Assembly: GCF_029894335.1 (NCBI RefSeq)
Contig: NZ_JARXZC010000035.1
Location: 23,238-87,237 of the forward strand
Reading direction: 5' to 3'
DNA: 64,000 nucleotides
From: Kitasatospora sp. MAP5-34
Lineage (GTDB): Bacteria > Actinomycetota > Actinomycetes > Streptomycetales > Streptomycetaceae
In this document: positions 52,682-62,047 of the stretch, piece after piece
Layout of the letters: the number at the start of each line of letters is the position of its first letter
Position numbering within the stretch: position 1 is the first letter of the stretch
The notes under the pieces: generated by a model
Database searches by the model: none
What the model was told of the DNA's origin: nothing
The model's input: the letters and a program-made list of their open reading frames with translations, nothing else
Made by a program: the position numbers and the translations under genes

Positions 52682-54487
52682 CAGTGGTGCACGGTGACGT
52701 GGGCGTCGAACTGGGGCGACGAGTGGCTGCGGCGGTGGCGGCGGCACTGGACCTCCACATCACCTCGGACGAGGCGGTGATCCGGCCGTCCAGGCGGGAC
52801 GGTGTCGACTACCAGAGCAATGTCGCGCTGAGTCTGGCCCGAAAGGTGGGTCCGGACAGGACGTCGGGCCGCGACGCACGGGACATCGCAGCGGACATCG
52901 TGGCGCGCCTGGACGCAGCCGACCTCGTCGAGCCGCCGGAGATCGCCGGTAGCGGGTTCATCAACCTGGTGCTGACTCCCGAATGGCTGGCCGGCCGGGC
53001 GAGTGCCCTGCTGGACGACGAGCGGCTCGGCGTCCCGCTGGTCGACAGCCCACGCCGGATCGCGATCGACTACTCCGGTCCCAACGTGGCGAAGGAGATG
53101 CATGTCGGGCACCTGCGCTCGACGGTGCTCGGCGATGCGATCAGCAGGCTGCTGCGGTTCGCCGGGCACGAGGTCGTCCCGCACAACCACATAGGTGACT
53201 GGGGAACGCCGTTCGGCATGCTCATCGAGCACATGGTGGACGAGGGCCGGACCGGCTCGGCCGATCTCCCCTCGATCAGCCTCTCCTCGACCGGCCTCTC
53301 CTCGATCGGCGACCTCTCGATCAGCGACCTCAACGGCTTCTACCAGGAAGCGCGCAAGAAGTTCGACGCCGAGCCGGATTTCGCGAACCGCGCGCGCCGC
53401 CGCGTCGTGCTGCTCCAGGGCGGCCACCAGGAGACGCTGGCCTTGTGGCGGCGGCTCGTCGACGAGTCGGCCGAGCACTTCGAGCAGGTCTACGCGATCC
53501 TGGGCGTCCAGCTCACCCCTGACGACGTCTACGGCGAGAGCTTCTACAACCCGTTCCTGGCGGACGTCGTCAAGCAGCTGAGCGCCAAGCGACTCGTCAA
53601 GGTCAGCGACGGCGCAATCTGCGCGTTTCCCAAGGGTTTCACGAACCGCGACGGCGACCCGCAGGCGATGATCGTTCGTAAGCGGGGCGGCGGCTACGGT
53701 TACGCCTCGACGGATCTGGCCACCGCGCGGTACTGGATCGAGGAGCGCGGTGCCACCGACCTGCTGTACGTGGTGGGCAGCCCGCAGGCGCAGCACTTCG
53801 AGATGGTGTTCGCCGTGCTGCGGGAGGCAGGCTGGCTCACCGGCGACCACCGCGCCGAGCACATCGGTTTCGGTTCGATTCTCGGCGAGGACGGTCGGAC
53901 CATCCGAACCCGCGCGGGTGGCTCGGTGAAGCTCGTCGACGTGCTCGTCGAGGCGGTGGACCGGGCCACGGAGATCGCCGAGCGGGGATGTCTGACGGAG
54001 GATCAGCAGACGGTGGTGGCCCGCGCGGTGGGCATCGGCGCGGTCAAGTACGCCGACCTCGCCAACGACCGTCGCAGGGACTACGTCTTCGGCCGGGACC
54101 GGATGCTCGCGATGGACGGCAACACCGCCGTCTACCTGCAGTACGCCAACTGCCGGATGCGCTCGGTACTGCGCAAGGCGGGCGCCGAGCCGGCCGGCGG
54201 GACGCCGGTGGTGATCTCCCGACCCGCGCGAGCGAGACCTGCTGTTGCGGATTCTGGGGTTCCCGCAGGCGTGCGCGGCGGCGACGCAGGGCTACGCCCC
54301 GCACAAGCTCTGCAGGTACCTGTACGAGACGGCGAGCACGTTGTCCTCCTTCTACGCCAACTGCCCGATCCTGGCCGCCGATGCACCGGACGTACGTGAC
54401 TCCCGACTGGTGCTGGCCGCCCTCACCTCGAGGGTGCTGACCCTCGGGCTGTCGCTGCTCGGGATCGAGGCCCCGGAACGGATCTGA
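52678..54487 (+). pseudogene. argS: Arginyl-tRNA synthetase, frameshifted near the C-terminus
   Basis: Class I ArgRS that would attach arginine to its tRNA, about 602 aa if restored. Present are the N-terminal additional domain, YSGPNVAKEMHVGHLRST (HIGH-type motif), GDWGTPFGM, RKRGGGYGYASTDLA, and the tRNA-binding helical end (APHKLCRYLYETASTLSSFY). An extra C in CCC (54218-54220) shifts the frame. Without it the frame reads VISDPRERDLLLRILGF into the normal end; with it, it runs to about 54399 with nonsense. Residues about 198-217 are a repetitive Ser/Leu/Ile insert. ATG 52678 overlaps the MFS stop; GTG 52684 has better spacing from GGAGGT. It is probably an extra, non-housekeeping copy. Confidence 0.85.
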
Positions 54488-54511
54488 ACCAGGCGGACGC
54501 TGTTCGTCTCC

Positions 54512-55561
54512 TCACCCGTCGCCGGGATGCCCAGCTGCGCGGCTTCGGGCGTACGAGAGCATGGTCGGGCAGGCGGTCAGGTCGATCTCGATCTCGTCAG
54601 GTGTGGGCGGTCTGTCTGCGGAGACGGAGATCGAACCGTAGGTGGTGCGGTATTCCCCCGGCGGCATCTGGAACCACTTCCGGAAGGCGAGGTGGAGGCC
54701 GACCGTGCTCTGGTAGCCGACCTGGGCTGCGATCGAGTGCTGGCTGTCGGCGGTCTCGGTGAGCAGTCTGGCGGCCTCCTGCATCCGACGCCTGGTCAGG
54801 TGGCGGGCCGGAGACTCTCCCAGCAGCTCACGGAAGGCCGAACTGAACGAGGACCGCGACATCCCGGCCTCCCGGGCCAGCTCGGGCAGCGACCAGGGCT
54901 TGCCGAAGTCGGAGTGCATGGCCGACAGGGCCTTGCTGATCCCCGGGTGCTGGACGGCCTCCAGGGCGGGGGAGGGCTGCAGCCCTTCGCCGAGGGACAG
55001 TTGCAGCGCGAGCAGCAGCACCATCTCGAACGCTCTGAGGGTGATTACCGTGTTCCCGGGGTCCGTCTGCAGGCATTGGGCCACCAGACTGTCCAGGGTG
55101 TGCAGCAGGAGAGGATTTTTGTCCAGTACCTGACGTGTAATCAGGATCAGCGGTGGTAATGATCGGTAGAGTGGCGACTCTCCGAGTGGCGCGTAGTGCA
55201 GGCCGGCGCAGATCAGCTGGACTTCGTCCCCGGAGCCGCCGATCCGGATGACGCCGGTGGCCCCCGGGGGCCGCTCGGGCAGTGCCAGATGGAGGGGCAG
55301 GGTGGTCCGGTCCGGGGCGTCGGAGAGGGTGTGCTCCGTCCCGTGGGGGAAGAGCACCAGGTCGCCGCTGTGCAGCTGGATCGGCCCCGGGCGGCTGTCG
55401 AGGGTGAGCAGGCACTGACCGGAGATCACATAGTGCATGACCGCGCAGTGTTCTTCACTGCCCTGTACCGCCCAGGGCGCCCCTGCGGTCCATCGGCTCT
55501 GGAACACGCCACGCAGTCGCAGTGGCGTGAGCAGTTTGCTGAGCACATCGTCGGCGATCAA
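54512..55561 (-). CDS. AraC-family regulator with N-terminal cupin
   Basis: 349-aa transcription factor with a cupin-like sensor half (about 15-190: HYVISGQCLLTLDSRPGPIQ, LVLFPHGTEHTL) and an AraC double helix-turn-helix (about 225-325: WSLPELAREAGMSRSSFSSA, HSIAAQVGYQSTVGLHLAF). The TTG at 55561 is used as start with low certainty; no ATG gives a full cupin. It is divergent from the NmrA-type reductase gene across 113 bp, as usual for AraC regulators controlling a neighbour, and may be the pathway regulator of the cluster that follows. Confidence 0.88.
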   Translation of the reverse strand: MIADDVLSKLLTPLRLRGVFQSRWTAGAPWAVQGSEEHCAVMHYVISGQCLLTLDSRPGPIQLHSGDLVLFPHGTEHTLSDAPDRTTLPLHLALPERPPGATGVIRIGGSGDEVQLICAGLHYAPLGESPLYRSLPPLILITRQVLDKNPLLLHTLDSLVAQCLQTDPGNTVITLRAFEMVLLLALQLSLGEGLQPSPALEAVQHPGISKALSAMHSDFGKPWSLPELAREAGMSRSSFSSAFRELLGESPARHLTRRRMQEAARLLTETADSQHSIAAQVGYQSTVGLHLAFRKWFQMPPGEYRTTYGSISVSADRPPTPDEIEIDLTACPTMLSYARSRAAGHPGDG

Positions 55562-55674
55562 GGCTTCGGATGATCCTTAAATCGGAGGACAGTTTTGTTT
55601 ATTGAGCCTAACTCACCGGCCTCACCATACTGTTGATGTAGCTCTGTCGGATCGTACGAAAGGTCATACCGGAC

Positions 55675-56598
55675 ATGAGTGGAACCGAGCAGCCGAAATA
55701 CCTGGTGGTGGGGGCGGCCGGCTATCAGGGCGGCGCGGTCGCGCGGCTGCTGGCCGAGGGCGGGCACGTGGTCCGGGGCTTCGCCAGGCAGCCGGAGGCG
55801 GGCCGGCCCGAGGTCGAGATCCCCGGAGCGACCATCGTGTACGGCGACCTCGGGAAGCCGGCCGAAGTCCGGCGGGCGTTCGAGGGGATCACGCACGCGT
55901 CCGTGGTGCTGCCGCTCGTCTACGACACCGAGACCGTGCTCGGCTTCGCGCGCAACGTCGCCGAGGCCGCCCGCGCGGCCGGCGTCCGCCAGGTGGTGTA
56001 CAACGCCAACACCCGGATCCCGGACGGGCTGACGTCCCATGCGGCGTTCGAGACCAGGCGGGCGGCCGAGGAGGTGTTGCGGCAGAGCGGGATCCCGCTC
56101 GTCGTGCTGCGTCCGCCGGTGTACCTGGACAACATCTTCAGCCCGTGGACCGGCCCGGCGCTGGTGAACGACGGGGTGCTGGCCTATCCACTGCCGACCG
56201 GGGCCCGGGTGGCGTGGCTGTCGCACCGCGACCTGGCCACCGCCACGGTCGCGGCCCTGGGTCGTCCGGAACTGCTCGGCCGGACCATCGACCTGGGCGG
56301 CGCGGAGGCGGTCACCGGCACCGAGCTCGCGGCGGCGTTCGCCAAGGTCCTGGGTCGTGAGGTCGGCTATCTGCCGCTGCCGGCCGCCGACTTCGAAGCC
56401 GGCCTGGCACAGGCCCTCGGCGCCGGGACGGCGGCGGGCGTTGCCGGTGTCTACCACCACGCGGCCACCGAGGCCGGGGTGGACCTGCTGGACGGCGACC
56501 CGGAGCTGGTGGAGCGGACGCTCGGGATCCGGCTCACGCCGGTCGCGGAGTGGATCGCGGCCCAGCCCTGGGAGCACTGGGTGACAGCGGCGGGCTGA
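55675..56598 (+). CDS. NmrA-family NAD(P)-binding reductase
   Basis: Atypical SDR of 307 aa: YLVVGAAGYQGGAVARLLAE with the AGxxG dinucleotide motif, YGDLGKPAEVRRAFEG, NANTRIPDG, and LRPPVYLDN; no YxxxK pair in the usual place. Proteins of this type serve as redox sensors, quinone reductases or pathway enzymes. The ATG at 55675 has AAAGG upstream. A hairpin follows at 56610-56643. Confidence 0.87.
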   Translation: MSGTEQPKYLVVGAAGYQGGAVARLLAEGGHVVRGFARQPEAGRPEVEIPGATIVYGDLGKPAEVRRAFEGITHASVVLPLVYDTETVLGFARNVAEAARAAGVRQVVYNANTRIPDGLTSHAAFETRRAAEEVLRQSGIPLVVLRPPVYLDNIFSPWTGPALVNDGVLAYPLPTGARVAWLSHRDLATATVAALGRPELLGRTIDLGGAEAVTGTELAAAFAKVLGREVGYLPLPAADFEAGLAQALGAGTAAGVAGVYHHAATEAGVDLLDGDPELVERTLGIRLTPVAEWIAAQPWEHWVTAAG

Positions 56599-56609
56599 TC
56601 GGGACGCGG

Positions 56610-56643
56610 GGGAGATGTGCGGCGTCCACCGTGCACATCTCCC
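56610..56643 (+). terminator. 11-bp hairpin after the NmrA-type gene
   Basis: Perfect 11-bp arms 56610-56620 and 56633-56643, loop 12 nt, 12 nt past the stop codon. Probable terminator, separating this gene from the polyketide synthase gene. Confidence 0.7.
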
Positions 56644-56776
56644 GTACGTCGCCGTGGGGGTGGCGCCAGGGTGCAGCTCGGCATGGGGGCCGGGACGCAC
56701 GACACCAGCGGTGTGACGCCTGCGGGATGCGGGATGCGGTGACTGTAAGGCAGTACCAACGGGGGAAGAGAGAGGA

Positions 56777-58624
56777 ATGGTCTCGACTGCACACGCGGTC
56801 GGCCGGCAGCAGCCGGTCGCCGTGATCGGGATGGGATGTGCGTTTCCGGGGGCGCGTGGCCCGGAGCAGCTCTGGGAGTTGCTCCGCGACGGGGTCGATG
56901 CGCTCGGTGAACAGCGAAAGGAACGGTTCTCCACCGACACCCTCAACGACTCGGACGCGGACGGCCGGGGGACGGCCGCGCGCGACCGGGGCGGCTTCCT
57001 CGACCGGGTCGACGAGTTCGACGCCGACTTCTTCGAGATCGGGCCCGACGAGGCGGCCCGGATCGACCCGCAGCAGCGGATCCTCCTGATGACCGCGTGG
57101 GAGGCCCTGGAGGACGCCGGGCAGCCGCTGGAGGGACTCGCCGGCAGCCGGACGGCGGTCTTCGTCGGTCAGATGCACGCCGACTACTGGGAGGCCCAAC
57201 TCCGCCAGGGCACCGACACACTGGACCTCGACGCGTTCACCGGAAGCCACCAGCGTTCGCTCGCCTCCGGCCGGCTCTCGTACGCGTTCGACCTGCGTGG
57301 GCCGAGCGTCACCGTCGACACCGCACAGGCCTCGTCCCTGGTCGCCGTCCATCTCGCCTGCCAGAGCCTGCGTGGCGGGGAGTCGGCGCTGGCGCTGGCC
57401 GGAGGGGTCAATCTGATCCTCGGCCCGCACCAGGAACTGATGCTCTCCCGGGCCGGGGTGCTCGCCCCGGACGGCCGCTGCAAGTTCGGTGACGAGGACG
57501 CGGACGGCTTCGTCCGGTCGGAGGGTGCCGGCGTCGTGGTCCTCAAGCTGCTCGACCGTGCGCTCGCGGACGGGGACCGGATCCGTGCGGTGCTGCTCGG
57601 CAGTGCGGTCGGCAACGACGGACGGTCCAAGCCCGGCCTCACCGCTCCTTCGGTCACCGGGCAGCGGACGGCGATGCGTTGGGCCTACGAGTCCGCCGGC
57701 GTGCTGCCCGGAGAAGTCGACTACGTCGAGGCACACGGCACCGGCACCGGCATCGACGCGGTGGAACTGGCAGCCCTCGGCGAGGTGCTGAGCGAGGGCC
57801 GGCCGAGCGGTCGCCCGTGCCTGGTCGGCTCGGTGAAGACCAACATCGGTCACACCGAGGCCGCCGCCGGAATCGCCGGTCTGATCAAGACCGTGCTCTG
57901 CCTGGAACACAGCCAGGTGCCGCCGAGCCTGCACCACCGCAGGCCGAGTACCCGGGTCGACTGGAACGGCCTGCCACTGGTGGTACCGGTCAGGTTGCAA
58001 CCGCTGCCCGAGCGCGGCCGGCCGACCGTCGCCGGGGTGAACGGGCAGAGCATCTCCGGCGCCAACGTGCATCTCGTACTCAGGCAGTCGGACCCGGACC
58101 CGATCGCGTACCGGCCCCCGGCCGGGCCCGGCCGGCCGCAGCTGCTCACCTTCACGGCCCGCAGCCCGCAGGGGCTCGACGAGTTGGCCGTCGCCTACCA
58201 GGCCTACCTGGCGCCGCACGGCGCCGGCCGGGCCTTCGAGCTGCCCGACATCTGCCACAGCGCCGCAGCCCGCCGTACGCACCACGGGAGCCGGCTGGCC
58301 GTGATGGGGGAGTCGCACGACGCCCTGGCCCGCTCCCTTCAGGACTACCTGTCCGGGCGGGCGGACGACGCCAAGGTGGCTGTCGCCCATGACATCCCGG
58401 CCGGGGAGCGGCATCTGGTCGCCCCCGTGCTGTCCGTGCGGCCGTCGGCCTGGGCCGGGCTGCTGCACTCCGTCACCCCGGACGGCCTCCCTGCGGGAGT
58501 CTCGTGGACGCAGCTCTGCGAGCCGACGGGACGGTATGTCCCGGTGCCGCTGTCCCCGTGGCAGCCGGGCAGTTTCTGGCTGACCGCAGGACCGGCGGCC
58601 CGGTCCTGTCCGGGCAGCGTCTGA
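56777..58624 (+). CDS. KSQ-type ketosynthase protein lacking its acyltransferase domain
   Basis: 615-aa type I polyketide synthase fragment. The ketosynthase (about 12-435) is complete and has His320 (EAHGTGT) and His359 (NIGHTEAAAG). The catalytic Cys is replaced by Gln184 in DTAQASSL. Gln at this place defines KSQ domains of loading modules, which decarboxylate malonyl-ACP instead of condensing. After the KS-AT linker (LLTFTARSPQGLDELA to about residue 535) the sequence jumps to a typical post-AT linker (WTQLCEPTGRYVPVPLSPWQ) and stops, so the AT of about 300 aa is absent and there is no ACP. It might prime or decarboxylate in trans, or be a relic. Start ATG 56777. Confidence 0.88.
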   Translation: MVSTAHAVGRQQPVAVIGMGCAFPGARGPEQLWELLRDGVDALGEQRKERFSTDTLNDSDADGRGTAARDRGGFLDRVDEFDADFFEIGPDEAARIDPQQRILLMTAWEALEDAGQPLEGLAGSRTAVFVGQMHADYWEAQLRQGTDTLDLDAFTGSHQRSLASGRLSYAFDLRGPSVTVDTAQASSLVAVHLACQSLRGGESALALAGGVNLILGPHQELMLSRAGVLAPDGRCKFGDEDADGFVRSEGAGVVVLKLLDRALADGDRIRAVLLGSAVGNDGRSKPGLTAPSVTGQRTAMRWAYESAGVLPGEVDYVEAHGTGTGIDAVELAALGEVLSEGRPSGRPCLVGSVKTNIGHTEAAAGIAGLIKTVLCLEHSQVPPSLHHRRPSTRVDWNGLPLVVPVRLQPLPERGRPTVAGVNGQSISGANVHLVLRQSDPDPIAYRPPAGPGRPQLLTFTARSPQGLDELAVAYQAYLAPHGAGRAFELPDICHSAAARRTHHGSRLAVMGESHDALARSLQDYLSGRADDAKVAVAHDIPAGERHLVAPVLSVRPSAWAGLLHSVTPDGLPAGVSWTQLCEPTGRYVPVPLSPWQPGSFWLTAGPAARSCPGSV

Positions 58625-58639
58625 TCATCCCCAGGGTCA

Positions 58640-58656
58640 CGGCCTGACTCAGGCCG
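58640..58656. promoter_or_regulatory. 17-bp odd palindrome after the KSQ gene
   Basis: CGGCCTGA and TCAGGCCG flank a single central C, 16 nt past the stop. Weak terminator or operator in the 160-bp spacer before the PrnB-like gene. Confidence 0.45.
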
Positions 58657-58784
58657 CCCTCACTCCGGCCGCCCCGTCGCGGGCCGGCTGATCCCGAACG
58701 TTCACATCCCGGATCCCGGGCACCGGTGCGCAGTTCCGAGGACTCGCTCCTCACGCGCGCCAGGAAGCCCATCAGGAGAACGCC

Positions 58785-59963
58785 ATGCCCTCGGTCAGTC
58801 ACGTCGACCTCGCCAACTCCCGCTACATCGAAGCAGCCAGGAACCTCGACCCGTTGCACGCGGACGCACTCTGCCGCGCCGCGCGGGAGATGAACAGTCA
58901 GGAGGACGTCCACGGCCTCGCCGTGGCGTTGCGTCGGATCAATCCCGCACTCGAGGAGGTCGCAGGTTATTCGGTCCAGGAGTCCCTCGCGGCGATGCGA
59001 GATCTCGGCCTCTTCCTGGGGTCGCTCAAGCGCCATGGGGTGGAGCCCGTCGAGGCGGTGCCCGAGGTCGCGCCCGTCCTGCTCGCTCTGGGTGCGCGCA
59101 CCGGAATGGTCCCCCGGGACACCGTCCACCACTACACCACCTGGAACCCGCCGGGCGAGCGGCAGCGCATGTACACCGGTGACCCCCAGGAGGGCCACCT
59201 CCAGGAGTCCGTGCGGATGGTCTTCCCCAAGCTGAGGGACGGCCTCGAACTCTGCGACCGGCTGTCCGGGACGGAGATCGAGGACCCGGGGTTCGCCCTG
59301 CTGGTGGACGAGCTCGCCGAGCACCTGGGCGCCATGGTCGACTGCATCGACCTGGTGGTCGGCAAGGTCTCCCCGGTCTTCTTCGCCCGTACGCTCCGGC
59401 CGTACTTCGAGGACGTGACCGTCGACGGCACCGCGTTCCTGGGCCCGGCAGCGGCGCAGGCGCCGCTGTGGCTGATCGACCTGGCGCTCTGGGCCTCCGA
59501 CCGCAGCGCACCCGAGTACGCGGCCTTCCTGGCCGACTCGATCCCCTACAGCCTGCCCCGCTGGCGTGAGCTCTACAGCCGGTGGCTGACCGCTCCCTCC
59601 GTGGTGACCCGGCTGGTCACCGCCCTGGGCAGGTATCAGGACGGCCCGGCGGAGCTGCCCACGGCACTGCGGGCCGGCGCGGAGGCGCTGGCCCGGGCGC
59701 TGCGGGTGGTGGTGGTCTTCCGTGGCCGGCACCTCGGCATCGCCCGCAAGGCGTACGAGGCGGACCTCCGGCTGTATCCGGTGGGCAGCGGCGGCGCCAG
59801 TGTCGATCTGCTCCGCGAGATCCTCGACCTCACCAGGGAGAACCTCGTCCTCAGCAGGCCGCGCACCCCGGCCGCACCGGCCACCCCGGACCACGGCACG
59901 CCCACCAGTGCGGTCGGCCTGCTTCCGAAGCAGCGCAACCGGGCCTCGGAGGTGGCGCGATGA
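58785..59963 (+). CDS. PrnB-like (DUF1864) haem protein homologue
   Basis: 392-aa protein resembling the PrnB family, whose founder rearranges 7-chlorotryptophan in pyrrolnitrin formation and shares the fold of indoleamine dioxygenase. Supporting segments are the all-helical pattern, LDPLHADALCRAAREMN, VVGKVSPVFFARTLRPYFED, and FLGPAAAQAPLWLIDLALW. No halogenase (PrnA) is seen in the window, so the substrate is probably not chlorotryptophan. The ATG at 58785 has AGGAG at 7 nt. Its stop overlaps the mono-oxygenase start (ATGA), so the two act in sequence or are stoichiometric. Confidence 0.7.
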   Translation: MPSVSHVDLANSRYIEAARNLDPLHADALCRAAREMNSQEDVHGLAVALRRINPALEEVAGYSVQESLAAMRDLGLFLGSLKRHGVEPVEAVPEVAPVLLALGARTGMVPRDTVHHYTTWNPPGERQRMYTGDPQEGHLQESVRMVFPKLRDGLELCDRLSGTEIEDPGFALLVDELAEHLGAMVDCIDLVVGKVSPVFFARTLRPYFEDVTVDGTAFLGPAAAQAPLWLIDLALWASDRSAPEYAAFLADSIPYSLPRWRELYSRWLTAPSVVTRLVTALGRYQDGPAELPTALRAGAEALARALRVVVVFRGRHLGIARKAYEADLRLYPVGSGGASVDLLREILDLTRENLVLSRPRTPAAPATPDHGTPTSAVGLLPKQRNRASEVAR

Positions 59964-61237
59964 GCATCCTGATCGCCGGCGCCGGGATCGGCGGCCTCAC
60001 CGCCGCGCTCAGCCTGCACGCCGCCGGCTTCGAGGACGTCCGGATCGTCGAGGCGGCCAGGGAGCTGCGCCCGCTCGGGGTGGGCCTCAACATCCTCCCC
60101 AACGCCGTCCGGGAGCTGGCGGAGCTCGGGCTGTACGAGGAGCTGGCAGCGGTCGCGGTGCTGACCGGGGAGCTGTCCTTCCGCAATCGTCACGGGTCGG
60201 TGATCTGGAACGAGCCTCGCGGCCTCGCGGCCGGCTACCGCTGGCCGCAGTTGTCGATCCACCGAGGCCGCCTGCAGAGCGTGCTCGCCGAGGCCGTACG
60301 CGACCGTCTCGGCGCCGGGGCCATCGTCACGGATGCCCGGGTCGTCGATGTCACCGAGCTGTCCGACGGCCGGGTCGAGGTGCTCCTGAACGACGCGGCC
60401 GGCCGGCCGACGCAGACCGTGGCCGACCTGCTGGTCGGTGCCGACGGAATCCACTCCGCCGTCCGGGGCGTGCTCTACCCGGACGAGGGGCCGCCGCCGT
60501 GGAACGGGCTGATCGTCTGGCGCGGCACCACCTGGAGCGAGCCGTATCTGAACGGCTCGACCATGGTGATCGCCGGTGACGACCAGCAGAAGCTGGTCCT
60601 CTATCCGATGTCCACGGGAGCCGCTCCCACCGACCAGGTGCTGATGAACTGGGCCACCGCCCGGCGGGCGGACAGCACGGAGCCGGAGTACCGCGCCGAC
60701 TGGAACCGGCCGGTGCATCCGGACAAGTTCCTCCGGTACTTCGCGGACTGGAAGTTCGACTGGCTGGACGTCCCCGGCCTGCTCAGCACCGCCGCCGAGG
60801 CGTACGAGTACCCGATGGTCGACCGGGACCCGCTGCCCCGCTGGACGTTCGGGCGGGTGACCCTGCTCGGCGACGCGGCGCACGCCATGTATCCGGTGGG
60901 CTCCAACGGCGCCACCCAGTCGATCGTCGACGGCCGGGTGCTCGCCCACCACCTCGCGGTGCGCGGTGACGTGGACGAGGCGCTCGCCGCGTACGAGCAG
61001 GAGCGGCGCCCGGCCATGACCCAACTGCAGTCCAGCAACCGGCAGATGGGCCCGGAGATCGTGATCGGCCTGGCTCACGAGCGAGCTCCGGAAGGCTTCG
61101 ACGACATCCACGAGGTCATTCCCGAGGCCGAGCTCCGGGCGATCTCCGAACGGTACGCGCAGGTCGGCGCGTTCGACCCGGCCACCGTCAACTCCCGTCC
61201 GTCCTACAGCGTCCAGCGGATCAGACGGTCCGGGTGA
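59960..61237 (+). CDS. FAD-dependent mono-oxygenase, PhzS-like
   Basis: Class A flavoprotein hydroxylase, 425 aa, with the FAD motif ILIAGAGIGGLTAAL (3-17), LLVGADGIHSAVR and LLGDAAHAMYPVGSNGATQ. The MYPVGSNGA sequence is characteristic of PhzS-type enzymes, which hydroxylate or decarboxylate phenazine carboxylates, and of related salicylate-type hydroxylases. Together with a PhzE-like gene at the window edge this supports phenazine-like chemistry. Coupled to the PrnB-like gene by an ATGA overlap. Confidence 0.88.
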   Translation: MSILIAGAGIGGLTAALSLHAAGFEDVRIVEAARELRPLGVGLNILPNAVRELAELGLYEELAAVAVLTGELSFRNRHGSVIWNEPRGLAAGYRWPQLSIHRGRLQSVLAEAVRDRLGAGAIVTDARVVDVTELSDGRVEVLLNDAAGRPTQTVADLLVGADGIHSAVRGVLYPDEGPPPWNGLIVWRGTTWSEPYLNGSTMVIAGDDQQKLVLYPMSTGAAPTDQVLMNWATARRADSTEPEYRADWNRPVHPDKFLRYFADWKFDWLDVPGLLSTAAEAYEYPMVDRDPLPRWTFGRVTLLGDAAHAMYPVGSNGATQSIVDGRVLAHHLAVRGDVDEALAAYEQERRPAMTQLQSSNRQMGPEIVIGLAHERAPEGFDDIHEVIPEAELRAISERYAQVGAFDPATVNSRPSYSVQRIRRSG

Positions 61238-61308
61238 CCGGACGGGTGACCCGCCACCGGAACATTCGAAATCCAGCCGCAAACCAGTCGAAATCCAGGA
61301 AGGTGAAC

Positions 61309-61995
61309 ATGAAGGTCGAGATCTACTCCGACATCTCCTGCCCGTGGTGCTACGTGGGGAAGCGGAACTTCCAGCGGGCCCTCGCCGCGTTCCACGGGCC
61401 GCAGGTCGAGGTCGTCCCGCGCGCTTACCAGATCGACGGCGAGCTGCCCGAGCTGCCGGTGCCCCTGCTCACCTGGATCGCCGGGAAGTACGGCGACCAG
61501 GCCCAGGCGATGAGCGACCAGGTCACCGAGGTCGGCAAGCGGCTGGGCATCGACTTCCACAACGACATCGGCTACGCGGTCAACACCCTCGACGGCCACC
61601 GGCTGTTGTGGTTCGCCCTGCGGGAGTACGGCCCTGCCGTGCACCAGGAGCTCGAGGAACTCGTCTTCGCCGCCTACTTCACCGAGGGCGGCAACGTGGC
61701 CGACCGGGAGCTGCTGGCCGACCGGGCGGCCGTGGCGGGCCTGGACCGGGACCAGGTGCTCGCCTTCCTCGCCTCGGACCAGGGAACGGCCGAGGTCCGC
61801 GCGGAGATCCGGGCCGCCCGGACGGACGGGGTGACCACCGTCCCGACCTTCGTCATCGACGGGAAGTGGCGGCTGCAGGGCGCGCAGGACGCGTCGGCCT
61901 TCCTGCGGGCGCTGGAGGCGGCCGCCGCCGAGTCGGAGCAGTCGGCGCGGAGCAGCCAGGGTGGGGCCTGCGCCGACGGAGCCTGCGCAGTCTGA
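61309..61995 (+). CDS. DsbA-family (FrnE-like) thioredoxin-fold protein
   Basis: 228-aa cytoplasmic protein with a DsbA/FrnE fold: EIYSDISCPWCYVGKRNF with a CPWC redox pair, an inserted helical domain, GVTTVPTFVIDGKW with the cis-Pro, and a Cys-containing tail (GGACADGACAV). FrnE-like proteins occur in antibiotic clusters with proposed isomerase or redox roles. No signal peptide. ATG 61309 follows GGAAGG at 6 nt. In line with the other cluster genes. Confidence 0.9.
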   Translation: MKVEIYSDISCPWCYVGKRNFQRALAAFHGPQVEVVPRAYQIDGELPELPVPLLTWIAGKYGDQAQAMSDQVTEVGKRLGIDFHNDIGYAVNTLDGHRLLWFALREYGPAVHQELEELVFAAYFTEGGNVADRELLADRAAVAGLDRDQVLAFLASDQGTAEVRAEIRAARTDGVTTVPTFVIDGKWRLQGAQDASAFLRALEAAAAESEQSARSSQGGACADGACAV

Positions 61996-62047
61996 CGATG
62001 CCGATCAATTTCCTTTACCCGCAACACAAATGACGGGGGATCAGAAA

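Noticed and set aside
58625..58784. Small gene between the KSQ and PrnB-like genes
   Set aside because: Only a short palindrome and a leader with AGGAG for the next gene are present; no frame with coding character.
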